A stretch of 34,311 bases of DNA from Candidatus Campbellbacteria bacterium (GTDB lineage Bacteria; Patescibacteriota; Minisyncoccia; Phycocordibacterales; JABAAK01), in the NCBI GenBank assembly GCA_028817035.1, contig JAPPQH010000004.1:1-34311 (forward strand), in the 5' to 3' direction. The notes beneath the pieces were generated by a model that was not told the origin of the DNA, made no database searches, and saw only the letters and a program-made list of their open reading frames with translations. Position 1 is the first letter of the stretch. Each line of letters begins with the position of its first letter. This document shows, piece after piece, positions 15,205 through 23,593 of the stretch. Both the position numbers and the translations under genes were made by a program.

Positions 15205-17250
15205 ATGCAAAAAACTTTTCAAAAAGTTTTGCTTGTTATTTGTTGTTTTGTTTTGGTTTTGGGAACGCCAATTGAAATAAGGCACAATGAAATTAGCACA
15301 AGAGCGGTGAGTTTATCTGTGAGTGAGGCACAGGGTGAAAGTTGTAGTAATACGATTACTGCAGGTCTTACACAGTTGGGCAGTAGCATTCTCGGGTCTT
15401 TTACGAGCATTGGGGTTCCTACTGTAGATTATGGAAGCATTGCGAAAGATACATTGGATTGTGCCTTAAATGTTGGATGGCAAACGGTTAAGAGAGCCTT
15501 TATTGGAACAATTCAACAAGGTCTGTATGACTGGATAGAAGGTGGATTCCAGGGTAAGCCACTTTTTCTTGAAGATCCAGATGTGTTTTTTGATAATTTA
15601 GAGGATTATGCGATTGATGAGTTGTTCACAAGGGGAAATGAACTGGTTAGGTTTTTATGTAAGCCAATCCAAATAGACATAGCTCTTGAGTTGAGAACCA
15701 TCCTTGGTGACAGACCAGAACTTCAATGCACCCTTGACGACATATCAGAAAACATAGAGGACTTTGAAGTAGGAGTTATAGATAACTGGGAAGACCTTGT
15801 CCATGTTACATACGAAAGAGGCAACAATCCGTTGTTCGTTCGTTTTTATGCAAAACTACAATTCCTTGATCTTATCAAAGACACAGAAGAACTATATGCC
15901 AGGATCAGAGGAGAATTCACAAAAGATGGATGGGGAGCAGAATATGATGAAGGATGTTTTGATCGCAACATAGCCCAAGCAGAAAGCCGAGCAAGAGAAA
16001 AGATATTAAAAAAGAAAGAGAGAGAAGGAACAGGAACAGTAATAACACAAGAAGAGTTTAGAGAGATCAAAGATGAAACAGATAGACAACTGAGAATACT
16101 TGCTGCAAGATATTGTGTCCCTCGTAAAGCTGCGGAAAGGGTGGGCGACACAGTGCAAGGAGAAGAACAAGCACAAAGAGAAGAGCTTTACGATATAGAT
16201 GTAGAAGCACTTGCTGTTTCTGGAATAAATGCTTTGATTTCTCACGCAGTAGCAAGAGCAAAAAATTCTTTCTCAAAGAAAAGAAGGTCATATCCAAGCA
16301 GAGATGCAACCCCAGAACCAGAGGAAACACTTACAGAAGAAGAAAGAGAGAGGCAACAGTTGGAACAAGAGGTTGCCGCACTTTTGGAGAGCGGACAGGA
16401 CCGCCCTGAGTTGGGGGCAGCCGGCTTGGGGGTTGGCGAGGACACCCTAACAAGAGCCCAAAGAATACTGCAAATAGAGCGATTTTACCTTATGGATGCG
16501 AAGGAAATACTCACATATGCCGTTGGTCCGACTGGAAACGATAGAGAGGGTAAATTCTATAGCGGTTTTCAGCAGGTGATTGCTGGTTTGGGTAGAGCTA
16601 ATAGCCCAAGCGAAGTTAGTGGCGTGGCGGATAGACTGAAAGATGGATTGAAGGCATCTGTTGATAGTATGAAAAGATTTTTAAGCGAAGAAGAACAAGC
16701 AGATGTTGACCGTGAGGTAAGAACAAATGCACTGGATAATTATCCTGGAACAGCAAGAGATATTTTCAAGCCCTATATAAAGTGGATGAGAAGAACTTTG
16801 GTTGTGGTAGAAACTTCTTTAACAGAAGTAGAAGAAAAACTTAACGGACTAAATGCAGAAAATGCCGCAGAGGTGGTAAGTGATTCTCAAAGATACAATT
16901 CAAGGCAAGATGTCGCAACCCTTGTTGACAGCACGAATCGGGTTTTATTAGGAATACAGGAATATGCTTGGGAGGCATGTGAGGGCGATAAAGATATAGA
17001 AACTTGTAATCGTGTTTCACACAAGGACAATTATAGTCGCTTCATAACACAATATGTTGAAGATCCAAACTTTATAAGAATTTTGAATAAATTTGAAATA
17101 GAAGAACCAAGTATTACAAATATAAACAGCCAAAATATGCGGAGGACATGGTCTCATGGTCTTTTCGGCACTGCAACCAATTCTATCAATGTGCACTCTT
17201 ATTCTGCTGGTTTAGGTAAAAGAGATGAACATCAAGCTTTGTATGAATAA
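15205..17250 (+). CDS. Large exported protein preceding the VirB6-like gene
   Basis: I do not recognise a named family. The 681-residue product begins with a hydrophobic signal segment (about 6-21, with a possible cleavage near 42 after SVSEA). It continues with a Cys-containing domain of about 200 residues, two strongly charged regions likely to form coiled coils (near 265-300 and 368-395), and a helical C-terminal half. It contains several spaced cysteines that could form disulphides outside the cell. It overlaps the VirB6-like gene by 8 bases, which points to coupled synthesis. Its position is where VirB5-like or other surface subunits sit in type IV secretion clusters, but no homology to VirB5 is visible. 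Confidence 0.72.
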   Translation: MQKTFQKVLLVICCFVLVLGTPIEIRHNEISTRAVSLSVSEAQGESCSNTITAGLTQLGSSILGSFTSIGVPTVDYGSIAKDTLDCALNVGWQTVKRAFIGTIQQGLYDWIEGGFQGKPLFLEDPDVFFDNLEDYAIDELFTRGNELVRFLCKPIQIDIALELRTILGDRPELQCTLDDISENIEDFEVGVIDNWEDLVHVTYERGNNPLFVRFYAKLQFLDLIKDTEELYARIRGEFTKDGWGAEYDEGCFDRNIAQAESRAREKILKKKEREGTGTVITQEEFREIKDETDRQLRILAARYCVPRKAAERVGDTVQGEEQAQREELYDIDVEALAVSGINALISHAVARAKNSFSKKRRSYPSRDATPEPEETLTEEERERQQLEQEVAALLESGQDRPELGAAGLGVGEDTLTRAQRILQIERFYLMDAKEILTYAVGPTGNDREGKFYSGFQQVIAGLGRANSPSEVSGVADRLKDGLKASVDSMKRFLSEEEQADVDREVRTNALDNYPGTARDIFKPYIKWMRRTLVVVETSLTEVEEKLNGLNAENAAEVVSDSQRYNSRQDVATLVDSTNRVLLGIQEYAWEACEGDKDIETCNRVSHKDNYSRFITQYVEDPNFIRILNKFEIEEPSITNINSQNMRRTWSHGLFGTATNSINVHSYSAGLGKRDEHQALYE

Positions 17251-19624
17251 ATCTGGTTTTTACATATCATTTGTTCTTGTAGGAGTTTTGCTTGTGGTGA
17301 GTCCGTTTTTTGATATTGGGGGGAGACAAACTGCTGAGGCTTTTAATCCTTTTGTTGGATTAGTGGGAAGTTATTTGGGCGAAAGAGCGAGTAATATTTA
17401 TAACCAAGGACGAGGGGATGAATCAAGTGCACGCAGAGAGGCGGTTTTGGGTCAAATATATCAATTGGAATTGCAAGAAAGAGTGAGAATAAGGGATGAA
17501 GCGTTGGAAAGGGCAGGAGGTGATGAATCTGCGAGACAAAGAATAAGGGAACAATATAATAGGGAAGCTGAAGGCAACTTACGAGCATGGGAGAGAGAAT
17601 TAACAAGGTTGCGAGATCAAGATCCTGCGCCTGATGCAGTAAACGACCAAGTATTAAATGAGTTGCAAAATAGATTTAATGTAAGGAATGTAGAACTAAG
17701 GGATGAAGCATTGGAAAGGGCAGGAGATGATGAATCTGCGAGACAGGAAGCAAACACACAATACCAAGCAAATAGTGCAGCAGCACAAGACGTTGGCACT
17801 CAGACATTTAATAATAACGAAGAGGATTTATTGAATGTTGAGGGAATTTTGAATGATTTGGGTGGTAGTAATCAAATTTTTAAAAATGCAGAAAATATTA
17901 AGTGTAATGGTGGAGGTGGTGGAGGTGGTGGAGGTGGTGTGGTAGATGCAGTTACAGGTAATGCAGCGAGTGCTATAAAAGACCTGCTTAATCCTGAATG
18001 TGTGTTGCGTTTTTTTATGTATGGTTTGTCTGTATTCTTTCTTTTGGTGGGGCAATTTGTCTTGATTATCAGTATGGCTTTTTTCCATTCTATTATAGAG
18101 CAGTTTGTCACAGGTTTGACAGTGCTCATGGAAAAAATTGGCATAGAATCTATATGGATAATCTTTAGAAATTTGATAAACCTTGTTCTTGTTTTCTCTT
18201 TGGTCGCGATTGGTATAAGTATGATTTTGAGGATAACTTCTTTTGGGAATACTGGAAAACTTGTTCAACTGCTCATAGCGGCGACCTTAATCAACTTCAG
18301 TTTGTTTTTTGCAAAAGATGTGATGATTGGGACATCAAACCTTTTTATTAACTCTCTCCAATCATTCACTTTTGCGGAAGCCAACAGCCCCCCTTCTAAT
18401 ACGCCAGGCAGTTCTTCTGCTACACCAGAAGGCTCTTCTTCTAATACACAAAGTGTGGCAGGAAAAATATATACAACAAGTGGTATTGGTAAAATTGAAA
18501 CCTGTGTTGCAGGAAGATTAAACGATTCAAACAATGATGGGCTTAACTTGGCAAATGCTCTTGAGTTTATGTTGGGTTCAATAATAATCTTCGCTCTTTA
18601 TGTTCTTCTTGCTACTATGTTTGTTTATGTGGGATTCCATTTTTTGGTAAGGGGGATTTATCTTATAGTACTTGCCATAGCGTCGCCTGTTGGGTTTATA
18701 TGGTTTATTCCCAAACTTAGAGATTTTGCGGCAGATTGGTGGAAAAAGATTATAGCTAACGCATTTATCGTTCCGATGTTGTTTTTGGTTATGATAATTT
18801 CAATAAAAATAATGGGGACAACTGGCAGCGATGTTGCGCAAGCGTGCACAGCTGCTGCTCGAGATACTACAAACAATGTATTGAGTCCTATTGATTATTT
18901 TAAAGCCATTACATCAATGATGTTGACTATTGCGCTTGGTTTGGGATTTTTCATAATAGCGAAAAAGAAAATAGTGGAGAATATAGACTCAGGCTTGGCA
19001 AATGCTCTCGCTACTCCTTTGAAGGCAGCAGGTGGCAAACTTAGGGGTCTTGCTGGAAGTGCTATTAGCAGTGTTGGAGGAGGAACTCTTGGTCTTGCTG
19101 GAAAGGGTGCCAATGTTGCTGGAAAGGGCGTTGGAAAGAGCATTGGTCTCGCTGGAAAGGGGATTGGTCTCACCGGAAAGGGTGTTAGTGGTGTTGGAGG
19201 CCTAACGGAGTCTCTTGGTAGAAAGGTTCTTGGTGCTGGTGTTGTTGGAGGGGCTGTTGGTGGTGCCTTGATAGCTGCTGGAAAGACAGGGAAGGTTGCT
19301 GGAAAGGGAGTTGAGCTTGCCGGAAAGGGAGTTGGGCGCGTTGGAAAGGGGGTTGAGAAAACTACAGAGGTGGTTGGCGATGTTGGAAAAGAAGTTATAG
19401 AGAAACTTAATGTGCCTGTAGTCGAGGGTCTAAAACAACCCATCCCCAATATTCCCCAAGCAGTGAGAAACAGAAAAGCAAAGAGAGCAATAGAAAAAGC
19501 AGAAGATAAGCGTCTCGCAGAGCTCATGAAAGATCTTAATGCTGGAAAGATCCGTTTTGGTAGTCGAGACTGGCATGAATTAACAAAATTGCAAGACAGG
19601 GTAGCCAAAAGGAATAAGAAATAA
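17243..19624 (+). CDS. VirB6/TrbL-like polytopic membrane protein
   Basis: VirB6-type proteins form the inner-membrane channel part of type IV secretion systems. The 793-residue product has a signal-like N-terminus ending near AEAF (about 30-34) and an outer Arg/Glu-rich region with an internal duplication. A run of ten glycines (223-232) precedes about six hydrophobic segments between about 253 and 576. A Gly/Lys-rich tail with repeated AGKG units (about 590-710) and a charged C-terminus follow. I chose ATG at 17243, within an 8-base overlap with the preceding stop; ATG at 17225 adds six residues. The assignment rests on topology and on the following prgI and virB4 genes, the same order as PrgH-PrgI-PrgJ of plasmid pCF10. 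Confidence 0.75.
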   Translation: MNKSGFYISFVLVGVLLVVSPFFDIGGRQTAEAFNPFVGLVGSYLGERASNIYNQGRGDESSARREAVLGQIYQLELQERVRIRDEALERAGGDESARQRIREQYNREAEGNLRAWERELTRLRDQDPAPDAVNDQVLNELQNRFNVRNVELRDEALERAGDDESARQEANTQYQANSAAAQDVGTQTFNNNEEDLLNVEGILNDLGGSNQIFKNAENIKCNGGGGGGGGGGVVDAVTGNAASAIKDLLNPECVLRFFMYGLSVFFLLVGQFVLIISMAFFHSIIEQFVTGLTVLMEKIGIESIWIIFRNLINLVLVFSLVAIGISMILRITSFGNTGKLVQLLIAATLINFSLFFAKDVMIGTSNLFINSLQSFTFAEANSPPSNTPGSSSATPEGSSSNTQSVAGKIYTTSGIGKIETCVAGRLNDSNNDGLNLANALEFMLGSIIIFALYVLLATMFVYVGFHFLVRGIYLIVLAIASPVGFIWFIPKLRDFAADWWKKIIANAFIVPMLFLVMIISIKIMGTTGSDVAQACTAAARDTTNNVLSPIDYFKAITSMMLTIALGLGFFIIAKKKIVENIDSGLANALATPLKAAGGKLRGLAGSAISSVGGGTLGLAGKGANVAGKGVGKSIGLAGKGIGLTGKGVSGVGGLTESLGRKVLGAGVVGGAVGGALIAAGKTGKVAGKGVELAGKGVGRVGKGVEKTTEVVGDVGKEVIEKLNVPVVEGLKQPIPNIPQAVRNRKAKRAIEKAEDKRLAELMKDLNAGKIRFGSRDWHELTKLQDRVAKRNKK
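17491..17538 (+). repeat. Intragenic direct repeat, copy 1
   Basis: This 48-base segment recurs at 17698-17745 with two mismatches, exactly 207 bases (69 codons) downstream and in frame. It encodes RDEALERAGGDESARQ in the extracytoplasmic part of the VirB6-like protein. Confidence 0.9.
17698..17745 (+). repeat. Intragenic direct repeat, copy 2
   Basis: Second copy of the 48-base repeat, encoding RDEALERAGDDESARQ. Similarity stops abruptly at both ends, which suggests a fairly recent local duplication. Confidence 0.9.
17909..17938 (+). repeat. Poly-glycine minisatellite (9-base unit)
   Basis: The unit GGTGGAGGT is repeated three times plus one GGT, encoding ten consecutive glycines just before the first membrane segment of the VirB6-like protein. 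Length changes by one unit would keep the frame. Confidence 0.85.
19088..19360 (+). repeat. Degenerate GGAAAGG repeats coding a Gly/Lys-rich tail
   Basis: About nine spaced copies of a TGGAAAGG-like core occur here, each coding a GKG or GKT tripeptide, in the C-terminal tail of the VirB6-like protein. The spacing is irregular, and the repeats are coding, not a CRISPR array. Confidence 0.7.
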
Positions 19625-19650
19625 GGATGATTAAAGGGTGGTTTAATGCG

Positions 19651-19659
19651 TGATATAAT
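19651..19659 (+). promoter_or_regulatory. Extended -10 promoter before the prgI-like gene
   Basis: TGA-TATAAT is an extended -10 element 13 bases before the ATG at 19673, in the 48-bp gap after the VirB6-like gene. It would give a leader of about 7 nt and lets prgI-virB4 be transcribed separately from the upstream genes. Confidence 0.5.
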
Positions 19660-19672
19660 TTAATTAGATACT

Positions 19673-20086
19673 ATGCAGTTTAAGGTTCCTCAATTTCTTG
19701 AAGTTGAAGATAAGGTTGCGGGTGTTCTTACCTTTAAGCAACTGGTTTATGTTGCTGGTTCAGCGGCAATGATATTTTTGGGTGTGTCTTTTCTTGGATT
19801 GGTCTGGGGGATACTGGCGACATCTCCGTTTGTTCTTTTGGGTGTTCTTCTTGGTTTTGTGAAATACAACGGTCGCCCGTTTATATTCATCATAGAATCT
19901 GGTTTTTATTATTACATATCTAAAAAATTCTATTCGTGGCACAGGGGAGGGGGTGAAGAAGATGTAAATGAAGTTTTGATTCAAAAACTGAAAGCCCCTA
20001 AGAAATTTGATAATAGAAAGGTCGGTTCTATCAAATTTACAAATATGACAACTCAACTGGATACAGATATTGTGGATGATAAATAA
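19673..20086 (+). CDS. PrgI-family (VirB3-like) membrane protein
   Basis: PrgI proteins are the VirB3 counterparts of Gram-positive type IV secretion systems and pair with the VirB4 ATPase at the inner membrane. The 137-residue product starts MQFKVPQFLEVEDKVAG and is followed by LTFKQLVYVAGSA, the typical opening of the family. Two close transmembrane helices follow (about 28-47 and 50-66), then KYNGRPFIFIIE and a cytoplasmic C-terminus. It lies directly before the TraC-like and VirB4 genes. The family call is firm on sequence style and context. It does not show what the machine transports. Confidence 0.88.
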   Translation: MQFKVPQFLEVEDKVAGVLTFKQLVYVAGSAAMIFLGVSFLGLVWGILATSPFVLLGVLLGFVKYNGRPFIFIIESGFYYYISKKFYSWHRGGGEEDVNEVLIQKLKAPKKFDNRKVGSIKFTNMTTQLDTDIVDDK

Positions 20087-20092
20087 TTGCTT

Positions 20093-20698
20093 ATGCCAAC
20101 AACTGCTCCTTCAAAAAATTTTGTTCCTATAAAGGAAATAACAGATAACATAATAATAAGAAAAGACGGCACGCTTGTCGGTATTGTTCTTGTGAATTCT
20201 ATAAACTTTGCTTTGAAGTCGCAAGATGAGAGAGCGGCTATTCTTTTTGAATTTCAAAATATGTTAAACTCGCTTGGTTTCAGTGTGCAGATACTCATCC
20301 AGTCGCGCAGAGAAAACATTGCACCATACATACAAAAGTTGAAGGGTATAAGAAAGGAGCAGAAAAATACACTTCTACAACTTCAGACACAGGAGTATAT
20401 AAAATTTATACAAGAATTCACAAAAAAGACGGACATAATGTCAAAAAACTTTTTTATAGTAGTTACTTACAAACCTTTGGTAACTAAAAAGAGTTCTGGG
20501 TTCTCTCTTCCTTTTTTCTCCTCTCCAAAAAAGAAAAAGTCTGAGGCTTCTATTTCTCAAGAAAACCACGCTCAGCTTGAGCAGAGGGTGGAGGTGGTGA
20601 GGCAGAGTCTTTCCAGAATAGGATTGAAAACGGTTCAGTTGGGGCAAGAGGCGCTCATAGACCTTATTTACCAGACACTTAATCCTTATGGTTCTTAA
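20093..20698 (+). CDS. TraC/VirB4 N-terminal-domain-like protein
   Basis: The 202-residue product resembles the N-terminal, non-ATPase portion of TraC/VirB4-type proteins. It has a beta-rich start (NIIIRKDGTLVGIVLVNSIN), a helical segment DERAAILFEFQNMLNSLGFS and a strand VQILIQSRRE, then a long helix. There is no Walker A or B motif. A Lys/Ser-rich insert lies near residues 140-152. I chose ATG at 20093; a TTG two codons earlier is less likely. It lies between prgI and the full VirB4 gene, 8 bases from the latter, so a stand-alone partner of the ATPase is plausible. The virB4 gene has its own N-terminal domain, so this is not simply a split gene. Confidence 0.7.
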   Translation: MPTTAPSKNFVPIKEITDNIIIRKDGTLVGIVLVNSINFALKSQDERAAILFEFQNMLNSLGFSVQILIQSRRENIAPYIQKLKGIRKEQKNTLLQLQTQEYIKFIQEFTKKTDIMSKNFFIVVTYKPLVTKKSSGFSLPFFSSPKKKKSEASISQENHAQLEQRVEVVRQSLSRIGLKTVQLGQEALIDLIYQTLNPYGS

Positions 20699-20706
20699 TA
20701 TATAGT

Positions 20707-22506
20707 ATGGCAAACGAAGAATTAAAATACGGAGTTCCTGAAAAATTTTACGAGAATAAGGCGTTGGGAATTGTTGATTTGGTTGCTCCTCCTGCGCTAA
20801 AGATAGCTTCAAGGAGTGTGTCTTTGGGTAGGCGACTTGCAAGGACATTTTTTGTAATATCGTATCCCAGTTTTTTGAGTGAAAACTGGTTCGCTCCGAT
20901 AATTAACCTTGATAAAGAGTTTGATATTTCCCTGTTTATACACCCCATTGATACAGAAAAAGCGCTTAGAAAATTCAGAAGGAAGGTCGCTGAGGTCCAA
21001 AGCCAGATATTAGAACGAGAGACAAAGGGGCTTATCCGCGACCCAAAATTAGACACTGCTTATCAGGATCTTGAGCGTTTGAGGACACTGCTCCAGCAGG
21101 CACAGGAGCGGTTGTTTGATGCGGGGTTGTATATAACGGTATATGGAAAAACTGAAGAAGATCTTGATAGGTCAAGCAGTGAGATAGAGTCCTTCCTTGA
21201 ATCAAGGATAATATACATAAAGCCAGCAACCTTCCAACAGGAGCAGGGTTTCAAAAGTATGATTCCTGTCGGAGACGATCTTCTTTCAATACATACAAAA
21301 CTTAATTCAGAGCCATTATCAAGTTTCTTTCCTTTTGTTTCATCCAACCTCTCACACGATGACGGGATTTTGTTTGGGATAAACAGACACAACTCTTCTC
21401 TGATTCTTTTTGATAGGTTTTCACTTCCAAACTACAACTCTGTTACATTTGCAAAGTCAGGTGGTGGTAAATCATACGCAATGAAATTAGAAATTTTGCG
21501 TTCGCTTATGGTTGGTGTTGATGTGATTGTTATAGATCCTGAAAGGGAATTTGAATATCTTGCAAAAGCGGTTGATGGAAGATATTTTAATATTTCTCTT
21601 AACTCAGAGCACCACATCAATCCTTTTGATCTGCCTGCTGTTTTGCCAGATGAAAGACCATCAGACATTTTGCGTGCAAACATAATAAACCTTTTGGGGT
21701 TGTTTAAGATAATGCTTGGCGGACTTTCTGCAGAAGAGGATGCGATTCTTGATCAAGCAATTACTGAAACATATGCGCTTAAAGATATAACTCCAAAATC
21801 TGACTTCTCAAAAATATCACCGCCACTCATCTCTGACCTTGAATTAGTTCTTGCCGGAATGGATGGCGCAGAGGGGTTGGTTCAACGACTTGCTAAATAC
21901 ACTCGCGGAAGTTGGTCAAGGTTTATAAATCAGCCGACAAATGTAGATATAAATAGAAAGATGATTGTTTTCTCCATAAGAGATATGGAAGACGACCTTA
22001 AACCAGCAGCGATGTATATTGTTACACGGTATATATGGAACAGCATAAGAAGGGAGTTGAAAAGACGGCTTTTGGTTGTTGATGAGGCGTGGGTTATGAT
22101 GAAATCAGAAGATACTGCATCATTTTTATACGGACTTGTTAAAAGGGGAAGGAAGTATTATCTTGGTGTCGCCACAATAACTCAAGATGTTGAGGACTTT
22201 TTGGGTTCTAAGTATGGTGGACCAATACTCACAAACTCTTCTCTTCAGTTGTTGTTGAGACAATCAACCGCGTCTATTGATGTTGTTCAAGAGACATTTA
22301 ATCTGACAGAGGCTGAAAAATTTCTTTTATTGCAGGCAAATGTGGGTGAAGGAATATTTATAGCTGGGCTGAAACGGGCAGCGATTAAGATAATATCTTC
22401 ATATACAGAGCATCAAATAATAACCTCAGATCCTTCGCAGATTCTATCAATAAAGCGGGGGCAGGACGAATTAAACAATGAGGGTGGGGAAAGCAAGATA
22501 ATTTAG
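20707..22506 (+). CDS. virB4: VirB4/TraC-type secretion ATPase
   Basis: VirB4 ATPases energise pilus assembly and substrate transfer in type IV secretion systems. The 599-residue product has an N-terminal domain of about 230 residues and a C-terminal RecA-like ATPase. The nucleotide loop at residues 249-256 reads AKSGGGKS, so the usual first glycine of Walker A is alanine. Walker B is RLLVVDEAW with Asp459 and Glu460, followed by the family's KRGRKYYLGVATITQDVEDF and, later, QANVGEGIFIAG. It follows PrgI and the TraC-like protein in one operon. There is no signal of truncation. It is the strongest single marker of the secretion-like system; DNA or protein as substrate cannot be told from it. 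Confidence 0.92.
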   Translation: MANEELKYGVPEKFYENKALGIVDLVAPPALKIASRSVSLGRRLARTFFVISYPSFLSENWFAPIINLDKEFDISLFIHPIDTEKALRKFRRKVAEVQSQILERETKGLIRDPKLDTAYQDLERLRTLLQQAQERLFDAGLYITVYGKTEEDLDRSSSEIESFLESRIIYIKPATFQQEQGFKSMIPVGDDLLSIHTKLNSEPLSSFFPFVSSNLSHDDGILFGINRHNSSLILFDRFSLPNYNSVTFAKSGGGKSYAMKLEILRSLMVGVDVIVIDPEREFEYLAKAVDGRYFNISLNSEHHINPFDLPAVLPDERPSDILRANIINLLGLFKIMLGGLSAEEDAILDQAITETYALKDITPKSDFSKISPPLISDLELVLAGMDGAEGLVQRLAKYTRGSWSRFINQPTNVDINRKMIVFSIRDMEDDLKPAAMYIVTRYIWNSIRRELKRRLLVVDEAWVMMKSEDTASFLYGLVKRGRKYYLGVATITQDVEDFLGSKYGGPILTNSSLQLLLRQSTASIDVVQETFNLTEAEKFLLLQANVGEGIFIAGLKRAAIKIISSYTEHQIITSDPSQILSIKRGQDELNNEGGESKII

Positions 22507-22538
22507 GAATAATTATCTATTGTTCTGCTTTTGTTCTA

Positions 22539-22544
22539 TATAAT
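22539..22544 (+). promoter_or_regulatory. -10 box before the Ig-like exported protein
   Basis: A perfect TATAAT ends 7 bases before the ATG at 22552, consistent with a leaderless transcript. It separates the VirB4 operon from the three downstream genes. Confidence 0.45.
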
Positions 22545-22551
22545 GGTATTA

Positions 22552-23592
22552 ATGCGATATTTATTGTTTTCTTTTGCTTTGGTATTTGCTGTTTTGTTGT
22601 TTTCAGCAGAACAGGTTGCTGTGGCGCAAATTCCGGTGGTAGACACACTGAGAAACACACGGACACCATTCCAACAAGCAGGTCCGAGTAAATGTCTGGC
22701 TTCTTCTCTTGTTCCTTTGTCTGTAATAGGCTCTCATCCAAAACCTTTTGAGGATTTTGCGGTGTCTGCGAGAGTGGGTGGAAACATTGATGCGTTAGAT
22801 GTTGTTTGGAAGGTTAATAATAGAGAAGTTGAAATAGATGACAAAAGTGAGATAACAATAAAAGCAGGAGACTTTGGCCAAGCGATAGATGTCGTGTTTG
22901 AGGCAAGGTCTGGTGGATGTTTGAGATATAGCGGAAAAACATCTGTCCTTCCTGCGAACATAGAGATTGTGTGGGAAGCACTTACATCAACCACGCCTTT
23001 ATATTACGGACGCCCTCTTCCGCCAAAAAACAGTTCGGTAAAAGCGACTTTGATAATAAGAGCGGTAAACAGAGAGGGTAATAATATGAGTGCTTCTGAT
23101 TTTGATATCAAATGGATAGTTAATAATAGAGAGGTTACAAGGGCAAGAGGTGGGGACTCATTTACTTTCAGATTATTAAACAACACAAGCGAACAGGACA
23201 TAAGGGCAATAATTTCTTCAGACAAAATTGGTTTGTTTGTTACAAAGTCAATTGTGTTTCCTTCTTTTTTCTCCATTGATCCAAAAGTTCTTTTATACAA
23301 GCAAGATCCCATTGAAGGAACATTAACCAACAGAATCCTAAGTGATGTAGATGTTGAAGAAGATCTTAATATTATTGCGATTCCTTATTTCTTTGATGAA
23401 ACCAAACAAATTTCTTTTTCATGGACGCTTGATGGCGATAGTATAGGTAATGTAGATAATCTTTCTAAAATAACTCTCCGCCCTTCCAGTTCAAACAATG
23501 AAAAAAGTGTGGCGAAATTAAAAGTTGATGCGGTGAGTGTGGGAAGTATTGAGGGCGCTTCTTCAACTTCAGATATAAATGTTAGATATTAA
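22552..23592 (+). CDS. Exported protein with probable Ig-like beta domains
   Basis: I do not assign a function. The 347-residue product has a clear signal peptide (hydrophobic residues 3-20, cleavage likely after AVA near 26). A beta-rich body follows, with repeated patterns typical of Ig-like or PKD-like folds: DVVWKVNNREVEID and DIKWIVNNREVTR, about 105 residues apart, then SFSWTLDGDSIG. The recurrence of VWKVNNREV and KWIVNNREV suggests two or three tandem domains. I chose ATG at 22552 because it gives the best signal peptide; ATG at 22543 or TTG at 22531 are alternatives. It sits between the VirB4 ATPase and the pilin candidate, so a surface or adhesion role is likely. Confidence 0.75.
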   Translation: MRYLLFSFALVFAVLLFSAEQVAVAQIPVVDTLRNTRTPFQQAGPSKCLASSLVPLSVIGSHPKPFEDFAVSARVGGNIDALDVVWKVNNREVEIDDKSEITIKAGDFGQAIDVVFEARSGGCLRYSGKTSVLPANIEIVWEALTSTTPLYYGRPLPPKNSSVKATLIIRAVNREGNNMSASDFDIKWIVNNREVTRARGGDSFTFRLLNNTSEQDIRAIISSDKIGLFVTKSIVFPSFFSIDPKVLLYKQDPIEGTLTNRILSDVDVEEDLNIIAIPYFFDETKQISFSWTLDGDSIGNVDNLSKITLRPSSSNNEKSVAKLKVDAVSVGSIEGASSTSDINVRY

Positions 23593-23593
23593 T

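Noticed and set aside
17828-18268. A 146-codon minus-strand frame inside the VirB6-like gene
   Set aside because: It has Thr/His/Asn-rich composition with no domain and lies opposite membrane segments that fit the plus-strand gene.
19088-19360. Regularly recurring GGAAAGG motifs as a CRISPR array
   Set aside because: The units are short, unevenly spaced, in frame and encode a Gly/Lys-rich tail; there are no cas genes.
18895-19608. A 237-codon minus-strand frame rich in Pro, Thr and Phe
   Set aside because: It is the complement of the Gly/Lys-rich tail of the VirB6-like gene; its composition is a by-product of GGN codons.
20093-22506. A frameshift splitting one virB4 gene into two
   Set aside because: The second gene has its own complete N-terminal domain and start, and the first ends cleanly in a helix with an in-frame stop and an 8-base gap.
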